DNA of 64,000 bases from Zelopaecilomyces penicillatus (GCA_005765155.1 VCCP01000004.1:1240001-1304000); one strand, 5' to 3'; shown: positions 23,645 through 34,860, counted from the first letter of the stretch. Numbers and translations: made by a program. The notes: generated by a model not told the origin, from the sequence alone.

Positions 23645-24963
23645 AGAGATGTCTGTGATGGAGGTGAAGTATGGTGCCACAAATGGTCTTGCTTCTCATT
23701 GCTCCTTTTTGGCATGTCTGGTTATCTAACCCACCTATCTTTGCCTACATCTGCATGGCTATGGATACGATCGAAGCTTGTTGTACGTGGAAATCGTTGT
23801 TACATGCCAAGGTAGGAATCTCGAAAGTCTGGAAAGATGTATTTCGTCAGTGGAAGATTGAGCTTTAAAGGGTTATGTATACAGACAATGCCATCGGTTG
23901 TTGAGACTTTCCCAGGAGACCTTGATAACAGCAGTTCAACTAAAGCTGAATTTTGAGTTTGTTCGCCCATTGTTTTCTTTGGACTCTCTTTTGAACCTTT
24001 TCAGATATTTAGGCATGTTGTGCATCCGCTTGATATCTCAAAGCATACTAACGCTAGAGCGCTGCTAAGTTCTGGAACGAGGTGTTGACGTGTACAACAG
24101 GAAAGCTGATTAGATCCCTCCCCCCCTCCTGGACGGAGACGAACACAGCTTCGCTACCACTACCTATGCTGTTGTGCGTTTGCAACCTAACAAAAGATTT
24201 GATGGTGTTTGAAATGACGTATCGTTGTCTTATGGTGCGCTTCGCTGACTTCGAAATGCCCGTTTGCATTGAAAACGACCGAGTATCGACTTGAAGGGTA
24301 AAAGCCCTGATGGCCTCAGCTCCTGACAGTGCAGCTGGCAGCACACCACTACCAGGCGGCTATCTATTGCCCTCCAGCTGGGGCAGCTGTGGAAGCTCAG
24401 GGATACTTTCTACTTAACTACCTAGTAGTATAAATTCCCCTCTGCAGCTGCGTTTCTGGTTCCTCTCTCTTCCTCGCACACTCGGACTTCACCAGCCTCG
24501 AGTCTCGGTATTACACTTCAAGAGGCCATGACCGACTGACTACTCCTGGGGGAAGTATAACCTTTTCTTTCTCTTCCCATCCCATAACACCTTCTTTCAT
24601 AGTAGCCTCTTGCATTTGGTATATCGTTCTCTTCCTGGTCCTCGTTTTTCTCTCGGGGAACGGGCGAGTCGTGGGCGGATCTCGCATCTCAAGACCAAAT
24701 AAGCCTGCCCAGCTTTCGGGTTTGGGATTTTAGCAGCTAAGATTCGTTTTTGACACTTTGATCTCTTGGATTTCGGGCCGTCGGTGCTCTTTGGATCTTG
24801 GATTCTCCCCCCACAGCGTAACGACTGACGATACACTCTTTGGGTGGATCAAGACGAGCTTCGGAAGCGAGGCTGTTCATTCCACAAGGCTTACACCAAT
24901 AAATCTGGTGCAGATCTCGAAACTCTTCGGTGATTAGACAGAGAAGAAGGGGGAGTCGGCGCC
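23645..24963. other. Intergenic region and leader of the long hydrolase-like gene
   Basis: About 1.3 kb. It holds the TRAX 3' region, then from about 24340 a promoter with a TATAAAT box at 24430-24436 and a T/C-rich leader. No other gene supported. Confidence 0.55.
24430..24436 (+). promoter_or_regulatory. TATA box upstream of the hydrolase-like gene
   Basis: TATAAAT in the sequence TAGTAGTATAAATTCCCC, about 530 bases before the ATG, implying a long leader if used. Confidence 0.35.
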
Positions 24964-27472
24964 ATGCTTTCAGAACGCCCAAGTTCCTTTGACACAGGCG
25001 TCAATTTTCCGCCGAACGAAGAAACATTTTGCAGGCGAAAGACCTTCTATGTCAACGCCGACTGGCAACTTGGGTCGGAGCTCGAGACAGCCAAGTCTAT
25101 CGTTGGTCAAATGTATGTTGAGTGTCTTGAGCCTCTCAACCAGTCACAGCGGCACCCCATCATCTTGATCCATGGTGATTTTCACACCGGCCAGGTAAGC
25201 ACGTTGCGAAGCTTAGATTACATACCGAGCTCGACTAATTCCTACTCTACAGGTTTGGCTTACAAAACCAGACGGCAATCCAGGCTGGGCATCGTTCTTC
25301 GCTAGCCAAGGATACACTGTATACACACTAGACCTGCCCCCAGCAGGCAGATCAAACTTCCTCACTTCAAATCATTTGCGCCACCGTGATATTGCGCAGC
25401 AAAGCCAATCGCTTGATGCCTCGCTTATGGAACGAGAGCTTACTGCTTCAGGGCAACCGCAATTCCACAGACCAGAGGAGACGCCCGCCTGGGCGAGAGC
25501 TAAATTGCACAACAAGTGGCCAGGGGTAAGTCTTCTTCATATGAATGGGACTGTATCGTTTGAACTAACAATTCATGTCGCATAGACTGGAATGAGAGGG
25601 GACCCTATCTTCGCCAAATATTGTGCCTCCTTGTCCACCCTGACTCTAACCAAGGTGGAGCGCCAGACGGTGGCTCAACATGCACTTAAGGATCTTCTTA
25701 AAATTACAGGAAAATCAATCATACTTGGTGAAGGAGCCGGATGCACGATGGCATGGCTAGCAGCTGATGCCATGCCAGATCATGTTGCGGCGATCGTGGC
25801 TGTGGAGCCAAATGGGCCTCCTTTCGGGGTCTCCTTCTACAAACAGGGAAACTGTCGAGTCCATGACGCGTTTATCAAGCCGAACACTTCAATGCGGAAG
25901 TATGGACTAGCCGACATTCCCTTGACTTATGATCCTCCATGGCGTATTGTTAAGGGTTTGTGCGCAGAGACAATGGCAAATCCTTCAGACATCAAGCTAG
26001 TCTACCGAGCTGACAATCGTGGCTCCTGTATAATGCAGTCGACAAAAGATATGGGCAGCTTGGGACCAGATTTCAATCATCAAAATCTGCAGTCGGAAAA
26101 GCGGGAGAATAATGCACGGCAACTGGTCCATTTGAAGAAGATTCCGCATGCAGTCATTACCGCCCAGGCGAGCTCGCACACAGCTTACGACTGGGCGACG
26201 GTGGCTTTCATGAGACAAGCTGGCCTGAAGACAGACTGGATTAGGCTTGAAGACCTCCGAATCATGGGAAATGGCCATCTCATGTTTCTTGAAACCAACA
26301 GCAACCAGATTGCTGCTGAACTACACTCCTGGATTAAGTCGAAAGTGAGCAAGTCTGGGACTTATGAAGTCGCTGCCACATCACTTTCCACTAAACCGCC
26401 TGTACAGGAGAGACATTGGGAAAACAAGACGGCTGTCACTAGGCAAGGCCGCAGTGCCCAGAAAGATATATTGGCTTGTCAAATCAACAATCCTGGCACA
26501 TCTCGGAACCAGGCACGTGGTATCGCCAACAAGAAAAATGGCAACCGAGAGGCAATGTATGGGCAATCTTGTAACGAGGTGTCTCCAAGATTTGCTCCAA
26601 ACACTACTGCCAGTCTGGAACTGTCCAATTCACAGGAGGTGGTGCCATTGCCAAGTCAAACTCTCGTGGGATTTGATCCACGACCTATTGTAGACTTGAC
26701 GGCTCTGGATGTACCAAGCGGGACACCTTGTCGCAAACGCGCGTTCTCCGATGTGGCAGCCGAACAGATACCCCCCGAGTTTGATAACGCCCCCTGGAGG
26801 CTGGCGCAGAAGCGACAACAAATAGCTGAAGATGGGTATGAAACTGCTTTGAATGCGATCATTCAGCAACCCAGCCAAGAGAGCTATCATGAAACAACAC
26901 CGTCGAAAAGCAGCAGTGTCAGCCAAGCTGCTGCAACTGAGGCGGATCAATTTTGGGATTCGACGCAGTTTTTGAACGATACAATGTTTCAGTCAGACGC
27001 AAGCTTTAATTTCCCATCGCCTATACAGACACCAGAGTGGGAATCAGGAATTAAGCCTTCAGATGTGACCTCAGGTCCCACTGTTGCTCGGCCAGTCTCT
27101 GGACATAACAATATCGATGTCGCGGGATCTGGAAATCATCTACAGCTTGGGAGTACGTCTACAATGCCAAAGTTGCCCCAACTCTTTCAGACCACCTACG
27201 ATCATGGACTGAGACAAATGGCACAAGAAAAAGCGCCCTACCAACATGAGATTTCTCAGTCGGAGATACAGCCAACCACTAACAAGCTCGGTGCAGCGTT
27301 GAATACGGAGGGCGATTTAGAGACTTATCAGGCAATCACGCCGCCTGACTCGGCGTTTCTTTTTGGAGCGTTCCCAGAACAGGAGTCGGAGGCTCCGGGA
27401 CTTTTGACGGTGTCTATGGATGATTTACTTGTAAAAAGGGATAACGAATGGTTTTCAAGCACTGAGGATTGA
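24964..27472 (+). CDS. Alpha/beta-hydrolase-like protein with altered nucleophile and long C-terminal tail
   Basis: Three exons, 24964-25194, 25253-25525 and 25586-27472, give 796 residues. Residues 40-420 match a fungal alpha/beta-hydrolase family: GQMYVECLEPL, PIILIHGDFHTGQVWLTKPDG (oxyanion region), PGWASFFASQGYTVYTLDLPPAGRS, AKLHNKWPGTGMRGDP, VEPNGPPFG, the DIPLTYDPPW segment, and the C-terminal GNGHLMFLE with the expected catalytic His near 399. The nucleophile elbow, normally S/T-H-S-Q-G-G, reads GEGAG, with Glu217 where Ser should be. Residues ~425-796 are polar, Gln/Ser/Pro-rich and end acidic, with no domain I recognise; one basic patch reads CRKRAF. It may be a non-catalytic ligand-binding or regulatory protein. 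The start at 24964 has an in-frame, well-placed ATG. Confidence 0.82.
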
Positions 27473-28733
27473 GGAAAACATATCATCTCAGTCAGATTGG
27501 GCTTTGGGAAAACACAGCTGGATTGGGAATAAGACTAAATACTTTGGGAGGTTTGAAAGCTGCGTTTGATTTGGGCATTTATGGGAACGGGACTGTTTAT
27601 TGATCGATCTCCTTTTTAAGTTCTGGGAAGCGGCTCGGAGATATAGCCCAAGGATCACGGAAAGTTTTTATGGGTTTGCTCGGAGGGCTTGCTTCAGGTG
27701 AAGTTGGCCTGCTTAATTAAAGACTTAAGCTGATAAGGCCTGGGAACCAAGTCATCATTCAAGATTTATAACAATAAAGCCGCAGCTTCATGATCAATAG
27801 CGCACTACAGAGACATCCCGATATGAGAGACGAGGATTCAAGTCGGCTGTATTTGACTGCACAACTGCATACATAAATTAATATACTACATTCCGGTTAA
27901 CTTTGCATACAGGTCATTCTAGAAACATTTAATTCGAAGTCCGCGTGAATCAGTGTGATTCATTTGGCAGACTGTATTGAGTGGTGTTGATGCAACGCAG
28001 ATACTGCCACAAGATTCCAGCCGTGGTGAGGATTAATAAGAAGAACACGGACCGACCTCGACTTGGGCTATGATGTGTGTACCCGCGTTGCCATTATTTT
28101 TGCGTTGTACTTACGTTTTCTCCTTTTGACAGACAGACTGGAAGCTGTCAATTGTTCAATTCATTCGACAGCTTGCCATTTCAAGCAAAGAACACACACA
28201 TGAGCGGGATTGCTAGCTTGGAACGTGGCTCAGCTATGCCATGAATAAAGTAGTGATTTATGGATGGTATGATAAAGGACGGAATCTACAAAAGAACCTC
28301 GGAGCTACCTCCATGTCTTCTGAAACATATGCTAATTTGAGATCTATAAGGCCAAGATTTGCTGGCACAACTCAAATGACCTCATTTTTGCATGTATACA
28401 TCACTTCGTTTAACTTTTCATTTTTCATTCATTGACTTACTTTTTAGGCCAGTCCATTCAGTGTGGGTTCCCTTGCTGGTGAAGCAAAAACATGAGTCTT
28501 GTTTGTTGATTAAGTTGACATTTTGATGTTTACAATGATGATCTTAACATGACTCTACTACCAAAAACATGCACCCCCACGCTTAAGTTTGCCTGTACCT
28601 TTCATCAACAAAGGTTTAATTAAAGCTCTCGCCACAGCACAACTCTCACCAGCATACTTCTTCCCATCTTCATTCCCAACGTCAAGTTTCCGAAATCATG
28701 ACTCCCAGCCAAGTACAAGTGCTTAAATAAAGA
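27473..28733. other. Intergenic region, 1.26 kb
   Basis: AT-rich; 3' flank of the hydrolase-like gene and promoter of the Ada-like gene. A 64-codon frame at 28241-28435 has no recognisable features and is not called. No RNA gene seen. Confidence 0.55.
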
Positions 28734-29450
28734 ATGTCCATGTTCGAGGACGACGATAGCCGTTGGCTCGCCGTGCAGTGTCGCGACGCCAACGCCGACG
28801 GCTGCTTCATCTACGCCGTGAAAACAACCAAGATCTACTGCCGCCCCATCTGCAAAGCCCGACTGGCGCGGCGGGTCAATGTCGCGTTTTACGCAACACC
28901 CGGCGCGGCGCGGACGGCGGGGTTTCGGGCTTGCAAGCGCTGCACACCCGATGCTGTGGGCTGTATGCCAGAGGACGCTGCCGTGCGCAAGATCCGGGCC
29001 TTTGTGCGGGATCATCATGGCGGCGATAGCAGCGACAGCAACAGCAGCATCAGCAGTCTGGGCCAGATGGCCAGGCAGACTGGGCTTTCAAAGTGGCATT
29101 TTCATCGTGTCTTTAAGAAGCGCGTCGGTATGACGCCGTACGCGTTTATCAGGATGCAGCAGCAAAGCACGGGAGATCAGGCTGGCGAACGTGATGTCAC
29201 AGAATCGGCGACTACAGAGTCTGGCAGCGAGACAAGCTGGCCGTCAGACTTTCTCTTGAGTAATAATTCCGATTTTGACCTTGCGAGGGATGCAGGAGTT
29301 GATCCAAGTCATGATAATGGCTTGCTCAAAGAGTCTGACGGATGCAGCATCGTGAGCCCGTCTGGCACAGCTTACAACCCACAATGCGCCTCCTCATGGC
29401 AATTTGACGACTTCCTCATCTGGCCCGACGGCACAGACGACGACTGCTAA
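28734..29450 (+). CDS. Ada-type zinc-binding/AraC HTH protein
   Basis: A single exon of 238 residues. Residues 1-75 form the metal-binding domain of bacterial Ada: Cys36 and Cys40 (IYCRPICKAR) and Cys67 and Cys70 (CKRCTPD), the same spacing as the four zinc-ligand cysteines of E. coli Ada, one of which accepts methyl groups from phosphotriesters. Residues ~84-150 hold one AraC-type helix-turn-helix (SLGQMARQTGLSKWHFHRVFKKRVGMTPYAFIR, shown in part). The C-terminal ~90 residues are Ser/Asp-rich with no O6-methylguanine transferase domain. It is probably a methylation-sensing transcription regulator of the alkylation response in the nucleus. The GC-rich, intronless first half with a bacterial-type architecture suggests an old bacterial origin. 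The second Met (codon 3) is an alternative start. Confidence 0.9.
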   Translation: MSMFEDDDSRWLAVQCRDANADGCFIYAVKTTKIYCRPICKARLARRVNVAFYATPGAARTAGFRACKRCTPDAVGCMPEDAAVRKIRAFVRDHHGGDSSDSNSSISSLGQMARQTGLSKWHFHRVFKKRVGMTPYAFIRMQQQSTGDQAGERDVTESATTESGSETSWPSDFLLSNNSDFDLARDAGVDPSHDNGLLKESDGCSIVSPSGTAYNPQCASSWQFDDFLIWPDGTDDDC

Positions 29451-30088
29451 TGGCATCATTTCATATCCCCTGCTCTCTTACTGGACAAAAGCCCCCAAAA
29501 ATACAGCATCGTCATCCAGCCACCTCGCATACATACGCACCATTACTCTCGGATGACTAAAACACGCCCCCTGATTGGCCACACCCGCCATCCGACTTAC
29601 ACGCCACCAGGGTCTTTGCTTTTGCGCTGATCTCGAAAGAGACGCGAGATGAAAAGATCTCCGCAGTTCTTTTATTTCAATGTGCGTGTCCATCTAGATT
29701 GGTTCCATTTGCAATTGCCTGCGCTCAGATTGGTTGATCTGCGGGGAGGGCGGTCCCATTAGGGACTTTTTGGCGGTTTGAATAATACATCCATACCTTG
29801 TTCGTGACAGGAAACCAAAGAGGACCTGGACTTACACGATCGCCACCTTGGTCATCAACGCCGATGGGGGAGGAATATTAATATAGCTCCGTTAGCTCCC
29901 TCCTTCCCATCGTACTTACTTACAAACTACTGTTTCTTGATCAATCCATCTTCTAGACATCAACCAATTCTCCCTGTCTCTTTTCCCCATTGCCTCAATA
30001 CTGTCCACAACCATCATCAGACCATTGTCTATCTTCATACGGGTTACAAAAACAAAGCCACAAGAACAAACAACACACATCATCCACC
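29451..30088. promoter_or_regulatory. Promoter region of the CCC1-type transporter gene
   Basis: A 638-base region with three ATTGG (inverted CCAAT) boxes at 29574-29578, 29698-29702 and 29729-29733, and an AT-rich TATA-like patch near 29875-29885. CCAAT-binding complex plus HapX controls the related gene in Aspergillus; the HapX half-site was looked for at the usual spacing and not found, so the link is weak. Confidence 0.4.
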
Positions 30089-30889
30089 ATGACACACCTA
30101 CCCACCGAATCCTCTCCTCTCCTCGCCGAGCCCGAACTCGAGCGCCCCTGGGATACCGAGACGCTCATCCTCCCCCACGATGAACAACCACAATCACCGC
30201 CGCGCTTCGACTACGCCGACGTCTTGCGCGACGTCATCATTGGTTTCTCAGACGGCCTGACGGTGCCCTTTGCCCTCACAGCTGGTCTCTCTAGCCTCGG
30301 AAGCACGCGGCTTGTCATCATGGGTGGTCTTGCCGAGCTCTTCTCCGGCATGATCAGCATGGGTTTAGGCGCATATCTCGCTGCCGTCACTGAGCGCGAT
30401 CACTACCGCTCAGAAGAGAAGCGTGAACTGAGCGCCGCCCACTGCGTGCCCGAGGAGCAGCGTGCTGATGTATATTGTATTCTGGACAAGTATGGTGTCT
30501 CGCGCGCGGCTGCGACGCCTCTCGTCGATGAGCTGTGTAAAAGCCGCGAGCAATGGATTCGATTCCGCATGGACTTCTCTCTACGTCTAGAACAGCCGAG
30601 CATCCATCGTGCTTGGATCTCAGGTGTCACCATGGGCTTGAGCTACTTTATCGGTGGCCTGATCCCCATGATCCCTTACTTCATCATGTCAAGCGTCCGT
30701 GACGCTCTTGCTGTCTCCATCGCTGTCACTGTTGCCATACTGCTCGTCTTCGGCTACGTCAAGAACTATATCGCCATCAGGAATCACCGCGCTGGAGTTT
30801 GGGGCGCTTTGCAGACACTTGTTATTGGTGTACTGGCCGCTGGCACAAGCTATATCATCGTCAAGGCGTTGGACAGGTCGAATACCTAA
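30089..30889 (+). CDS. CCC1: CCC1/VIT1 family vacuolar iron/manganese transporter
   Basis: A single exon of 266 residues from the ATG at 30089 (CCACCATGAC context); the open frame continues upstream but contains leader-like sequence. The N-terminal tail has TESSPLLAEPELERPW, an acidic-dileucine-like vacuolar sorting motif. The first transmembrane unit carries the signature DVIIGFSDGLTVPFALTAGLSS, then GGLAELFSGMISMGLGAYLA and TERDHYRSEEKRE, whose Glu and His residues form the cytoplasmic metal-binding domain. Two to three further membrane segments follow (GLSYFIGGLIPMIPYFI; ALAVSIAVTVAILLVFGYV; GALQTLVIGVLAAGTSYII). The family moves cytosolic Fe2+ and Mn2+ into the vacuole in exchange for protons. 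Confidence 0.94.
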   Translation: MTHLPTESSPLLAEPELERPWDTETLILPHDEQPQSPPRFDYADVLRDVIIGFSDGLTVPFALTAGLSSLGSTRLVIMGGLAELFSGMISMGLGAYLAAVTERDHYRSEEKRELSAAHCVPEEQRADVYCILDKYGVSRAAATPLVDELCKSREQWIRFRMDFSLRLEQPSIHRAWISGVTMGLSYFIGGLIPMIPYFIMSSVRDALAVSIAVTVAILLVFGYVKNYIAIRNHRAGVWGALQTLVIGVLAAGTSYIIVKALDRSNT

Positions 30890-31560
30890 GAGAAAAAGAG
30901 GAAAAGAAAATCGTTGCATACCCAGCGGTAGACTTTTGGACTCTTTGTCCCACCCCTTTCTGTCTTATACAAGGCACTTTATGACGATATGAAATGCGAC
31001 ATGAATTTCTTGCTGGTTATTTTTTCTGAGATATCTCCCTCCTCTCTTCTGGGTTTAAATCGGTGTATATAGTGGCGTTCAAACGGGGGCAGCAAGCTGC
31101 ATGTGTACGGATAAAAAGGGAGATTATAGCATAATGCATCCCTGGACCAACTTAAGGTCAGGGATATGGGCAAGCATTGAGTTATTACATCAAGTTAATA
31201 TATATCTTTCTGATCATTCAATCAGGTATGATCATATCTTATGGAATGCCTCTATGTGTATTGTATACCTAGAAAATTACCATAATAGACTCCTACGAGG
31301 AAGTAACCCACACGTCATGTATAGATCTTAGAAACTCGAGATGGTGGAAAGCATTCATGCCACCCACGGCTTTAATCTATTTCTTCTCATAAGCATAGTA
31401 TTCATTTACAAGCAAGCAGCAACAGTAATTTATCTTGTGAAACGGATGATAATGTACACGCCTCCAACCCTAACATAACAGCGTCATTATTGCCCCTTAA
31501 ACTACTTGTGTTTCCTTTATCCCCCTCAGCTATGCACAGAGCGCTCATCTGAACCTGCTA
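30890..31560. other. Convergent intergenic region, CCC1/ZZ-EF-hand gene
   Basis: About 670 bases of AT-rich 3' flank for two converging genes; nothing encoded that I can see. Confidence 0.55.
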
Positions 31561-34287
31561 CTAAGGGATGCAGAAGTCAATCCAGCTACCGAGATAATCC
31601 AGTCGGTTACCTTGGTGTTCCTGACTTTTATAAATCTCCTCGAATTCCTCAAAGCTGAGTCTGCCCCAGCCCCCACGGGCAGCTGCCTTTGCCTCAGCCT
31701 CGCTCAGCGTCTTCCACTTCCGGAGCATCTCAACTGTCGGCTCGCTGGTCTCTGTTGCAACGGCTTCTTTACTTGACAAATTATTGTGAGCTTTATCTGT
31801 CGAAGACGCAGCTTTGAACTTGGGCGATCTGAACCCATTTGTCGGATTGACAGCCGAGACACCACCGTTGGGTCGGAACTGTGGCATGGTCGGGTCCCGG
31901 TGCTCTGCTGCTTCTTCCTCTTCCTCTTCCTCTTCATCATTACCATCATCAACATGGGGAGGTAAGCTATCCAGATCCTCGTCGTGCAATACTTCTATCG
32001 TGACGTCGAGCTCTACGGCATTGCGTGGCTCTGGAGTAGCAATTGTATATCCAGTTTCAAGTAGAAGCTCATCAAGTGTCTTATCATCAATAGCCGTGAT
32101 TGGGTCAATCGGGCTGCCGCGTGGGGATGCATCTTTGCCGATATTGTCATCTGTTGCCTCGACCGCATCAATAGCATCCTTGAACCTTTCCCGTTGCGCC
32201 TTCGTCTCGGCCGCTTCAAGTGCGAAATCTTCCGCCGGCTTGAAGATGGTGTCTAGTAATTCATTAAAGGCCTGCTGCGTCACTTGATAGAGAATCTCTC
32301 TGCCGGCATCGCCTTCGGCCTGGCTCAAGCCCCAATGCACCCACGCATCGGACTCATCTGAATGGGCTGAATTAGGTCGTTCAAATGAGGTTTTAGAGCT
32401 CTCAGCCCCTATCAGGTTCGCCAGAATATCTTCGTCGTCTTCCCAGTCACCAGGTGCACGGCCGCCCTCCTCTTCGTCCAGATAGAACTGTCTTCGTTTC
32501 CATCTATCATGGAGCTGTTTTCGTGCCATATCGCGTCGCCGCTTCTCCATCTTCGGGCCTTGGCGATGCATGTGTGCGATATACGTGGACCGAATCTCAC
32601 TCTCAGTAGGCACTCTACCAGCAGCAAACGGATCCAGGTCGGAGTCAGTTCGGTGTCCATTGCTTGCCTCATAAGTATCAGCAGCATTTCTACTATCATC
32701 GCCTTCACCGTCCCCGTCCCCATCCCCGTTTTCGTCATCATCATCCCCATCAGCGTCGTCATCTTCAGTTTCATCCGCTTCGTGAGGATTGTTGCCCATC
32801 AAGATGTCTGGCAGCTCCTCAAGAGTTGTGGGCGGTTCCAATAGCGTCACCCAATATGTGCGGTCTGCCTCGGTGCCACTCAAACGTCGGACTGTGCGCC
32901 AATTCGTATCAGTGTCGCTGCCTGTAACGAAGCGTCGACGTGAACGCTGATCTGTTTCACACGCGAAGAGACTGGTCAAAATGTCTTCTCTTTTTGCCCT
33001 ATCCTTGTGGTTCCCAGCCACAGCACGCTTGTCACCGGTAACCTCGACATCCCCATTGGCATGGTAGGTTTTGCCCTCGAATGTCGGATTGCCATCGGCG
33101 GCTGGCACTCTGCCTTCTCGCCCGAAGAGACTACTCAGTGGCTGGCGGCTAGCCACCAGCTGTTGGGCTTCGGTGCTTGCAAGCAACTGATCCTCTAATC
33201 CGTCGAGAATATCCTTGTGCATCTGCTTATAGAGAACATAATACGCGCGGAACATGCGGAGGAAATCTCTCCGGTTAACATAGCCGTCGCCGTCAATGTC
33301 ATAGCCCTCAAAAACCTTGCGAAGCTTGTCTTTTCGCTTGCGGTAGGAGAGGCCATGTAGAAATTCAGAGAAGCCGATAAGATCGTCATTATTGGAATCG
33401 TAAAAGGAAAACATGCGGTCGTGTATCAAGTTTGGATTTGCGTGGCGTGATCCACCCGTAGGCACAAGGCATCGCTCAAAAGTCTTGCGATCCATTGCGA
33501 CACATAGTTCATCAGGGTCATCCCTCCATTCAGTGTTTGCCATATAAGTCCATTGCTCCCAAAAAGCCTCCAGTTCAGGGCGTTCAAAGCCCGTGTCCCT
33601 GGAAAGCTTTGCGATCAAACCCCTAGGCAGATTACGGCGGCAGGTTTCGGGATCCCCAGTGTACCAGACGGGTTGCATTTGTCGAGGACCAAAAGGTGGT
33701 GCCGGCACCCTTATCTTGTAGAAAATGTGCGTTTTGATGTGAATGTCCTGGGACTCACACGTCTCACACAAATCAAAATCGGCACAATTGGCACAGCGAT
33801 AACGCACTCCTCTAATGGGTACCATGCCGCATGCATTACACTGACATCCCCTATGGACGCAGCCGTTACGGCGGGCGTTATCCTCTGATACCCGAAAGAG
33901 CAGGTTTACAATATTGTGTCCAGCTCGCTGTGACGGAGGGAAGCCTGAAGCGTCATTCCACCATTCATCGCCGCCATTCTCAGCGACAGTTTCTGCGTCA
34001 GCCGCAGGAGCATCAGCGGGGGCATCATGGCCCTCCACATTTTCATCGCCAGGCGCCTCTGAGGAAGAGCTCGAGCTAGCTTCGGTTCTAGGATGTCGAC
34101 GAGAACCGCGGATAGCGTTGCTCCTATGTAGACCACCACCCAAAGAGACGGCGGAGTCGGTCGCAAGGTCACTGGCTTGTGCCTGGTAGGCGTAGTATCC
34201 GATTGAAGCCGCCGCGACTGCAGAAACAATGGCCACGGCGATCCGCGGCCGGGTCAAGCTCTCAACTGATGGAGTCGACAGTAACAT
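31561..34287 (-). CDS. Membrane-anchored ZZ zinc finger and EF-hand protein
   Basis: A single exon of 908 residues. An N-terminal hydrophobic segment (about 17-35, IAVAIVSAVAAASIGYYAY) suggests a signal anchor. A ZZ zinc finger lies at 143-190 (CVHRGCQCNACG, YRCANCADFDLCETCE, then His ligands in IHIKTHIF). Two canonical EF-hands follow: DSNNDDLIGFSEF (297-309) and DIDGDGYVNRRDF (330-342), both with good Ca ligands. Downstream is an acidic low-complexity region (Asp/Glu/Gly near 520-550), conserved-looking helices (THMHRQ, RKQLHDRWKRRQFYLDEEEG) and a C-terminal SFEEFEEIYKSQ. The architecture recurs in filamentous fungi as an uncharacterised calcium-binding protein. The role is unknown; membrane Ca sensing is inference. 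Confidence 0.88.
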   Translation of the reverse strand: MLLSTPSVESLTRPRIAVAIVSAVAAASIGYYAYQAQASDLATDSAVSLGGGLHRSNAIRGSRRHPRTEASSSSSSEAPGDENVEGHDAPADAPAADAETVAENGGDEWWNDASGFPPSQRAGHNIVNLLFRVSEDNARRNGCVHRGCQCNACGMVPIRGVRYRCANCADFDLCETCESQDIHIKTHIFYKIRVPAPPFGPRQMQPVWYTGDPETCRRNLPRGLIAKLSRDTGFERPELEAFWEQWTYMANTEWRDDPDELCVAMDRKTFERCLVPTGGSRHANPNLIHDRMFSFYDSNNDDLIGFSEFLHGLSYRKRKDKLRKVFEGYDIDGDGYVNRRDFLRMFRAYYVLYKQMHKDILDGLEDQLLASTEAQQLVASRQPLSSLFGREGRVPAADGNPTFEGKTYHANGDVEVTGDKRAVAGNHKDRAKREDILTSLFACETDQRSRRRFVTGSDTDTNWRTVRRLSGTEADRTYWVTLLEPPTTLEELPDILMGNNPHEADETEDDDADGDDDDENGDGDGDGEGDDSRNAADTYEASNGHRTDSDLDPFAAGRVPTESEIRSTYIAHMHRQGPKMEKRRRDMARKQLHDRWKRRQFYLDEEEGGRAPGDWEDDEDILANLIGAESSKTSFERPNSAHSDESDAWVHWGLSQAEGDAGREILYQVTQQAFNELLDTIFKPAEDFALEAAETKAQRERFKDAIDAVEATDDNIGKDASPRGSPIDPITAIDDKTLDELLLETGYTIATPEPRNAVELDVTIEVLHDEDLDSLPPHVDDGNDEEEEEEEEAAEHRDPTMPQFRPNGGVSAVNPTNGFRSPKFKAASSTDKAHNNLSSKEAVATETSEPTVEMLRKWKTLSEAEAKAAARGGWGRLSFEEFEEIYKSQEHQGNRLDYLGSWIDFCIP

Positions 34288-34860
34288 GGCTATATTTGCA
34301 GCATCGTGGTTATAAGGTTGGGGGCCGACAAAATCAGTGGTATGCCGTAGCGCAGGACTACTGATTGAGATTTAACGGTTTCGCTTGATCAGATGTTTTG
34401 TTGTCGAAAGCTGAGACAAGCGCTGCCTGTCCGCCAAGATCGATGTTGGGGTTGATCTTGCCATTTCTTGTCAGCCTTGTAGGTCGCACGAAATACAGAG
34501 TCACGAATGGGCGCAGATTTATACGTACATGAACTGGTTAGCTGTGTGGCAAGCGACCATTGGTCCAATGCCTGTTGAAAGAAGAGCTTGGAAGAAGATA
34601 AATTAGCAATCCAAGCGATTCAGACAGTTGGTTTGCTCATAGAGCTCCCCCAGCTGTGTGTGAGTGGGTCCGTGCACCCGCACAACTTGTACGTATGGTA
34701 TAGCACAAGTCAGGAGCCGCTAAACCAGTCGGCAGGTCTAAGTGGGGGGAGTGGTTACATTTATGCTGGTCATCGATCTCCATGTCGATTCTCGCGAACC
34801 GCATCTTCAATTGTCTATTCTCCCTCTAATTCTAATTCTCTTTCTTAAAACACAGCAAAA
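34288..34860. promoter_or_regulatory. Bidirectional promoter region, ZZ/EF-hand gene and RCF1
   Basis: 573 bases between divergent start codons. A CT-rich stretch (about 34800-34850) precedes the RCF1 ATG. No distinctive operator seen. Confidence 0.45.

Noticed and set aside
29451..30088. HapX-type iron operator before the CCC1-like gene
   Set aside because: Three CCAAT boxes exist, but the GAT-like half-site at the 11-12 base spacing was not found beside any of them.
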